From NCBI GenBank assembly GCA_947034895.1, contig OX344761.1, positions 32,810,863 to 32,874,862 on the forward strand: a DNA stretch of 64,000 nt, read 5' to 3'. Positions within the stretch are counted from its first letter, which is position 1, and each line of letters starts with the position of its first letter. This DNA comes from Rhytidiadelphus loreus (lineage: Eukaryota > Streptophyta > Bryopsida > Hypnales > Hylocomiaceae). The notes beneath the pieces were generated by a model that was not told where the DNA came from, did not search any database, and saw only the letters and a program-made list of their open reading frames with translations. The position numbers and the translations under genes are program-made. Shown piece by piece: positions 59,401 to 64,000 of the stretch.

Positions 59401-62010
59401 AAAAAAATAATTTATATAAAAAAAATACATTATGAAAGACAATTTTTTGAAACTTGTTACCTTTTTTTGTACAATTTTTTCAAATATTTAAGAGTGTGCT
59501 TCTAACTTACTTAAAAGCACAATTTTCCTATATTTTATGACCATTGTATGCTTTGCACAATGATAAAATAAAATTATAGATATTGTACATAGAAAAACAT
59601 CATACTAAGTGTTCAACTAAAAGGATTTTAAATAGGATATAAAACATATTATTTCTTAGGTTTTTTTTTTGAAATAGTTAGAAAAATAAATATGTCAAAG
59701 AGACTTTTAGAGATTTTTATGTTAATTGCATTAATTTATCACAATATTAATAAATTATTTTAAATAAATATCATGTCTTAAAAAAAGGGATAAAATTTGA
59801 GCTTATATTAGCATAAAATTATTGGCAAGAACTTAAATACCGCAATAATTTTGTTCATATTTTACTAGAAAGAATAAAATACTAAATATTTTAGATGCAT
59901 TAGGAGGTTGAAGAACAAAAAGACTCAGGGCTTCATATGTACTTTATTATCGAAGCACCTCCTCAAGATGTGCTTCTTAATCAACTTTCATCAAGCATTA
60001 TTGATCCAACAACAAATATCATATATCATCCTCTAACAAATCCTGTACCCCTTGGAGATAAAACGTAATTTAAATTTAATTTTGTGACATTGTATGTATA
60101 CGTAATCAACATTCAATCAAAATAAATTATTGGTATTTACTTCACATAAATTTATGCAAAATGTCTATGGATTGTTTTTTTATTATAATAAAATATAATA
60201 TTTAAAAAATAAATATTCCAAAAATAAATATTCCAAAAATAAATAAATCAAATTGTGAGAATTAATGGATGTTTTTTTTTAAAGTAAAATTTATATGAAA
60301 GTATCATTATATGAGTATTTATTATATTGCAAAACTTTAGATAGCTTGAGGTTTGAAAACTATATATACATGGCAGTGGAATTATTGAGCGCCTTCAACC
60401 ACTAAAGTCAAAAGAAGAAATCCTTGCACAAATTGTCAATGAAGTGGAAATTTTCAATTCAATGAAAGATTTTTTAAACAAGTTTAACAATATACACTTT
60501 GTACCACAACATAGTGATGAAATTGTATCTCCAAATGTTGAAATGGCAATAGGAGTTGTTACTACTTTTATTGATAATAAATCCAAAGAAATGGTAGAAA
60601 ATCTTATAAGTGATAATACAAAATCAACGATTGAAGTTGCACTTCAGGTGACTTTTTTGGACAATATATAATTGCCTACTATTAGATACATATTGAAAAT
60701 GAATAAGAGAATGCTTCAACAAATCTAACATTTATTTTAAAATCCCTTTCACAAAACCTTTGGGTTTGAGATTCCAGTATATTTTTGTGAAAAATCTAAT
60801 ACAAAAGTTGAATCTTGAACCTATACCAATTTTTTCCATTTATAAAATATAGAGATATCCATTTAAATTCAAAATGATTAACATTCAATTTTATTTTTTC
60901 AATTATTAATAAATCATAGGCATAAAAATTTATTTTGTTCATAGAAAAAAAATTGTAACAATTTCTTAATTTCGAAAACTTATGGTAGAATTTAATTTTC
61001 ATTTAAAACAAGATGTTTGTTGTCAACATATCTTTGTCAACCAAATCATATTTATAATGCTAGAAAGAAGATTTATTATTTGTCACCATCTTATACTATG
61101 TTCAATCTACAAGTACTTTAAAATATTGAAATTCTATGTGTAAGAGTTGTTAATTAAAATATCTACATCCAAATTAAAATATTTAATTTCTAAAAGCTAA
61201 CATTCTTCACTATAATCATATCAATTTAGTTCCCTTATTGAAAAAAGAATACCATTTTTGTACAAACAATTCATTAGTTGTATTTGAAAATTATAATTTT
61301 TTTGTTATGTATGGTATGATAAGAACCAAAAAATAATTGATTGATGTATTAATTATTAAGCTACCGAATTCTTGTTCAAAAAGATATCTTTCAAAATTAT
61401 AATATCATGTGATTGTTATTTCTAAATAATTGTTGTAGTTTAAATATGTGATAAACCTTAATTTTTTTGCTTGAAGTTAGTTATATAAAGAAAATAATAA
61501 TATATTTCCATTTAATATAATATATAAATATTCAAAATTTCCAAAATAATTCTAACAATAAATATGAAAAAACTATATACTTTATACACAATTTTTCTTT
61601 TGGAGAAACACTTCAAAGACAATATAACTTTAATTCTTTAATTACAATACAACCAATAAAGAATTGATACAACCTCAATTTATCAATGGTTTTTATTTTT
61701 TTATTTATGATAGGCACATAAAAAAGTTGATATAGCAAATAATGTAGCAAAAGCTTTGGCAGAGATTTTCTTCAAAGCAAAATTAGCAGAGGTGGAGGCA
61801 AAACAAGTCCCAAGTGGTAATGCCCCTCTTGTTGATCCAAAGGCTATTAAAGGGGCCCCATTGGCTAAAGGAGCTCAAGTAGGAAAAGTTAGTGATGCTA
61901 TTGCCAAAATGCTAGATGAAGTAACAAAGATTGTTTTAGAAGTCCACGATGCTACTAGAATTGCAACTCTTACTAGTGAAGAAGCTCAAAAGCTTACTCA
62001 AGATTTTTTG
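47405..62010 (+). CDS. CPC1: SPEF2/CPC1-like flagellar central-apparatus protein (3' end outside window)
   Basis: Seventeen exons: 47405-47578, 49025-49108, 49522-49593, 49802-49888, 50260-50493, 53047-53142, 55196-55498, 56405-56584, 56869-57067, 57272-57370, about 57512-57692, 57871-57931, 58263-58328, 58607-58782, 59904-60064, 60377-60647 and 61714-62010. They give about 910 aa so far, and the last exon ends in a donor site. The N-terminal half is charged and coiled-coil. Then comes an adenylate-kinase-like fold: a P-loop GVPHAGKT split by the intron at 57067/57272, and FILDGFPQT in exon 14, in which the usual catalytic Arg of DGFPR is Gln. SPEF2 (KPL2) and Chlamydomonas CPC1 are central-pair projection proteins needed for normal flagellar beating and carry such a domain. 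The gene implies motile sperm. Odd points: exon 10 and exon 11 do not join in phase by visible sites, and no calponin-homology domain is seen at the N terminus. Another AK-containing flagellar protein is a less likely alternative. Confidence 0.75.
50596..50815. repeat. Dispersed ~220-bp repeat in intron 5 of the SPEF2/CPC1-like gene
   Basis: A diverged copy of the repeat found twice at 95-530: 'gaggtcttgcacaacagtttgatgtcca', a run of T then 'aagca..gattcac', and 'ggatgatttc.a..gtaac'. It is followed near 50839 by a TTAATCCCTAAATGTCCAAGG word of the TTAA family type. Confidence 0.5.
53826..54185. repeat. Outer inverted repeat around the CACTA fold-back element
   Basis: About 53826-53860 (ctagagaacacattg.., then tgtggggcacattct) pairs imperfectly with about 54151-54185 (..tgcgccccacatagcacattccctag). 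The fold-back at 53876-54113 therefore appears nested in, or extended from, a larger palindromic element. Confidence 0.5.
53876..54113. mobile_element. CACTA-type fold-back element in intron 6 of the SPEF2/CPC1-like gene
   Basis: Starts CACTAGTAGAAAGCC and ends GGCTTTCTTCTAGTG, flanked on both sides by TTG (53873-53875 and 54114-54116), the 3-bp target duplication typical of CACTA/EnSpm elements. The two halves are almost perfect reverse complements (about 117-nt arms, only a handful of mismatches), so transcripts of this intron would fold into a long hairpin. Confidence 0.8.
57423..57441. repeat. (TA)n microsatellite in intron 10 of the SPEF2/CPC1-like gene
   Basis: Uninterrupted TA run of about 9-10 units. 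A similar TA run occurs at about 57802-57820 in the following intron. Confidence 0.85.
58930..59040. repeat. Short tandem repeat in intron 14 of the SPEF2/CPC1-like gene
   Basis: Three to four degenerate copies of a ~26-nt unit around 'atct.ccaatgttttgc' (near 58965, 58988 and 59012). Confidence 0.5.
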
Positions 62011-64000
62011 GTAAATAACGTGATTGCAATACTTACTTTATATATCACTTGGTAGTATGCATAATAGTAGTATGATGGTAAATATACATTAATGACTAGA
62101 ATTTATCTAATTATTTAATCAATAAATAAAATGATAATCATAAATTTGTTTGTTTGTCAAACATCTAATATACTAAAAGAATCTAGTATACATAAGATAA
62201 TGTTCAAGTAAAATGCATAGAACTTTTTCTCCATTTAACTCCTTAAAGACCAAATGTTTAAATTTCAAACAATAGATAAATGCAAACATATTCCAAGCAC
62301 AAAAAAATGCATTTTTTTAATCATTGATTTTTTTTAATATTCTTTTTAGATTATTTTATATTTATACTATAGATTTTGTTTTTCAGATATTCTATAAGTC
62401 AAATGATATTAATAGGTTCAATCTCAAAAAGTAACTTTTTCAATTCAAAAAACGACCCTTCAAAAACGATTTGAATTTAAAAAGAAATTCCTCAAAAATC
62501 TCTATGATTTAGCATTTAGCATTTCAGACTTAAAAATTTTGAACTTAAAAAATCATTTTAATGAAAATAAAAAATATTCTATCTACAATTGATTTTAGAA
62601 GTTTTTTTTAGTTTTTGACTTCAAATTTAATTGAAAAATACTGGTTTGTGTACTATTTGATATAACCATATGGATATGATCTATGGATTATATTTTACAA
62701 CTATATTATTTGAGGTCATCATTAAATTATTTTTCTAAGTTGCATTTCAATATAGATCTTTACAATTTTGTTAATTTGCACTATGCCCTAGTCTTTAAGG
62801 CATTAAACATTGGGTTTCTTTTGTCAAATTATGTTCTTCTATTAATATTAAAAATGATATTGATGAAAACTTCATAATTATAAGAAAATTAATGTTGAAT
62901 GAGTTTTCTTTTCAAAAAATTATTCATATAGATGAAAGTCTCATTTGATTGGATATTTATTTTTTAAATAAGAAGAATTGATCCAATCGTGGAAACAATA
63001 AAAATATATGAAGAATTTTGTGTAGGTATTTCTATCAATTTATTTAGGATAAATACACTAAAGTAGATGAAAAACATGATACCACTGGGCATAAAAACTC
63101 TATCACTAGTCCAAACCGTATAAGAAAAACATGGTTTGAAATAGTTTTATGTTAAATTTGTGTTATACAATTGTACTTATTTCAATGTGAATTTAGCATA
63201 GAACCATTTCAAACCCATTTTTTTCATATGGATTTGTACTAGTGCATGAGCACATAAAGCTAAAAAATGGTAAGTTAAAATAATGACATAAAGTATATGA
63301 ATTTTTTGGAAGTCTATAATATTTAAGAAAAATATGTATAGTCACAATTAAAATGATAAACTTACAACTTGCATATTGTTTCTAGAGAAAATCATTGCAC
63401 TTAGGAGAAATTGATTTTTTTCTTTTATAAAAAATGTTTAAATGTATCATGACTCCAAAAATATTCCTTCCATCCCAAAATGATCTTCATATTGTACTTT
63501 GTAACATTGTGAATTGGTCAAATTCAACTTTTGATTGCTATTTGGGAGTCTGGGACCAATAAAACACCTCCAATTAGTAGTTTCCTTTCCATCCATGCAA
63601 TCATCAATCAATAGATAAATGAAATAATGAAGGGGTCAATCAACACTATTTGTTCTTATTTTTTGTATTTGTTTGAGTATTGCCTAATTAAAGGAGATGA
63701 AGCTCTAGAAGGTGGAACAAAGGTTCATTTACGGTCTTGGGCCCATACTAATTGCCCACAAAATGATAACTTCACATTCAAGAATTAAGTGCCCAACAGT
63801 GTTCTTTGAAAATACCCTCCAAAATCTACTCCAAAATTGCACTTGAAAAAGGCCCCAAATCTCAAAGTTTTTAGGACAATAGGAGTGCACCAAACTCTAC
63901 TTACATCATGAAACAGATTTCCAACCTTAATGTAGAACATGAAGATCATTATGGAATAGATAGAGTACAAAGACTTGCTTCATTTATGAAGTTTTGTCCA
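62011..64000. other. Intron or gene-free sequence at the window end
   Basis: No convincing further exon of the SPEF2/CPC1-like gene was seen, so this is either a long intron or an exon was missed. Near 63466 a CTTCCATCCCAAAATGA-like word resembles one end of plant Stowaway MITEs, but no matching second end was found. Confidence 0.4.
63104..63244. mobile_element. Small CACTA-ended inverted-repeat element (141 bp)
   Basis: Starts CACTAGTCCAAACC and ends GGATTTGTACTAGTG. Inner arms also pair (ggtttgaaatagtt with ..accatttcaaaccc). The flanking triplets are TAT and CAT, so the target duplication is imperfect. No coding capacity. Confidence 0.6.

Overview
This looks like nuclear DNA of a land plant with swimming sperm, most likely a bryophyte (a moss or liverwort; a fern or lycophyte is not excluded). 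The genes are plant families with many short GT-AG introns. The spaces between genes are very A+T-rich and full of small non-autonomous transposons. One gene encodes a SPEF2/CPC1-type flagellar central-apparatus protein, which fits only plants that make flagellated sperm. No organellar, bacterial or viral coding sequence was recognised.

Layout: 1-10.2 kb is a gene-free repeat field. 10180-13827 (minus) is a DUF300/TMEM184 (LAZ1-type) membrane protein in six exons. 14.2-15.8 kb is a ~300-bp tandem array split by a TTAA-flanked insertion. 19222-22529 (plus) is MAF1, the repressor of RNA polymerase III, in ten exons (227 aa). 23.4-28.2 kb is repeats and fold-back elements. 28.3-35.5 kb (plus) is an EDR4/DUF3133 zinc-ribbon protein (1291 aa, five coding exons) with a long repeated leader. 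37.8-43.2 kb (plus) is a taxilin (599 aa, twelve coding exons, one GC-AG intron). 43.2-47.4 kb is transposon remnants. 47405-62010 and beyond (plus) is the SPEF2/CPC1-like gene, seventeen exons found, running off the window.

The most striking observation is in MAF1. Intron 8 carries a complete 5S rRNA-like sequence in sense orientation (about 21980-22096), with the A box, intermediate element and C box intact. Relative to the plant 5S consensus it has paired substitutions that keep helices II and III closed. Intron 5 of the same gene carries an 80-nt tRNA-like cloverleaf (20853-20932) with a long variable arm and a B-box-like T arm. The gene for the Pol III repressor therefore appears to hold look-alikes of the two main Pol III product classes in its introns. 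The nearest precedent I know is the 5S-derived regulated exon of plant TFIIIA. A feedback role in MAF1 is inference, but it is testable.

The other genes are ordinary single-copy housekeeping or flagellar genes and do not form a functional cluster. All exon boundaries were read by eye from splice signals, phase continuity and family similarity. No alignment or folding program was run.
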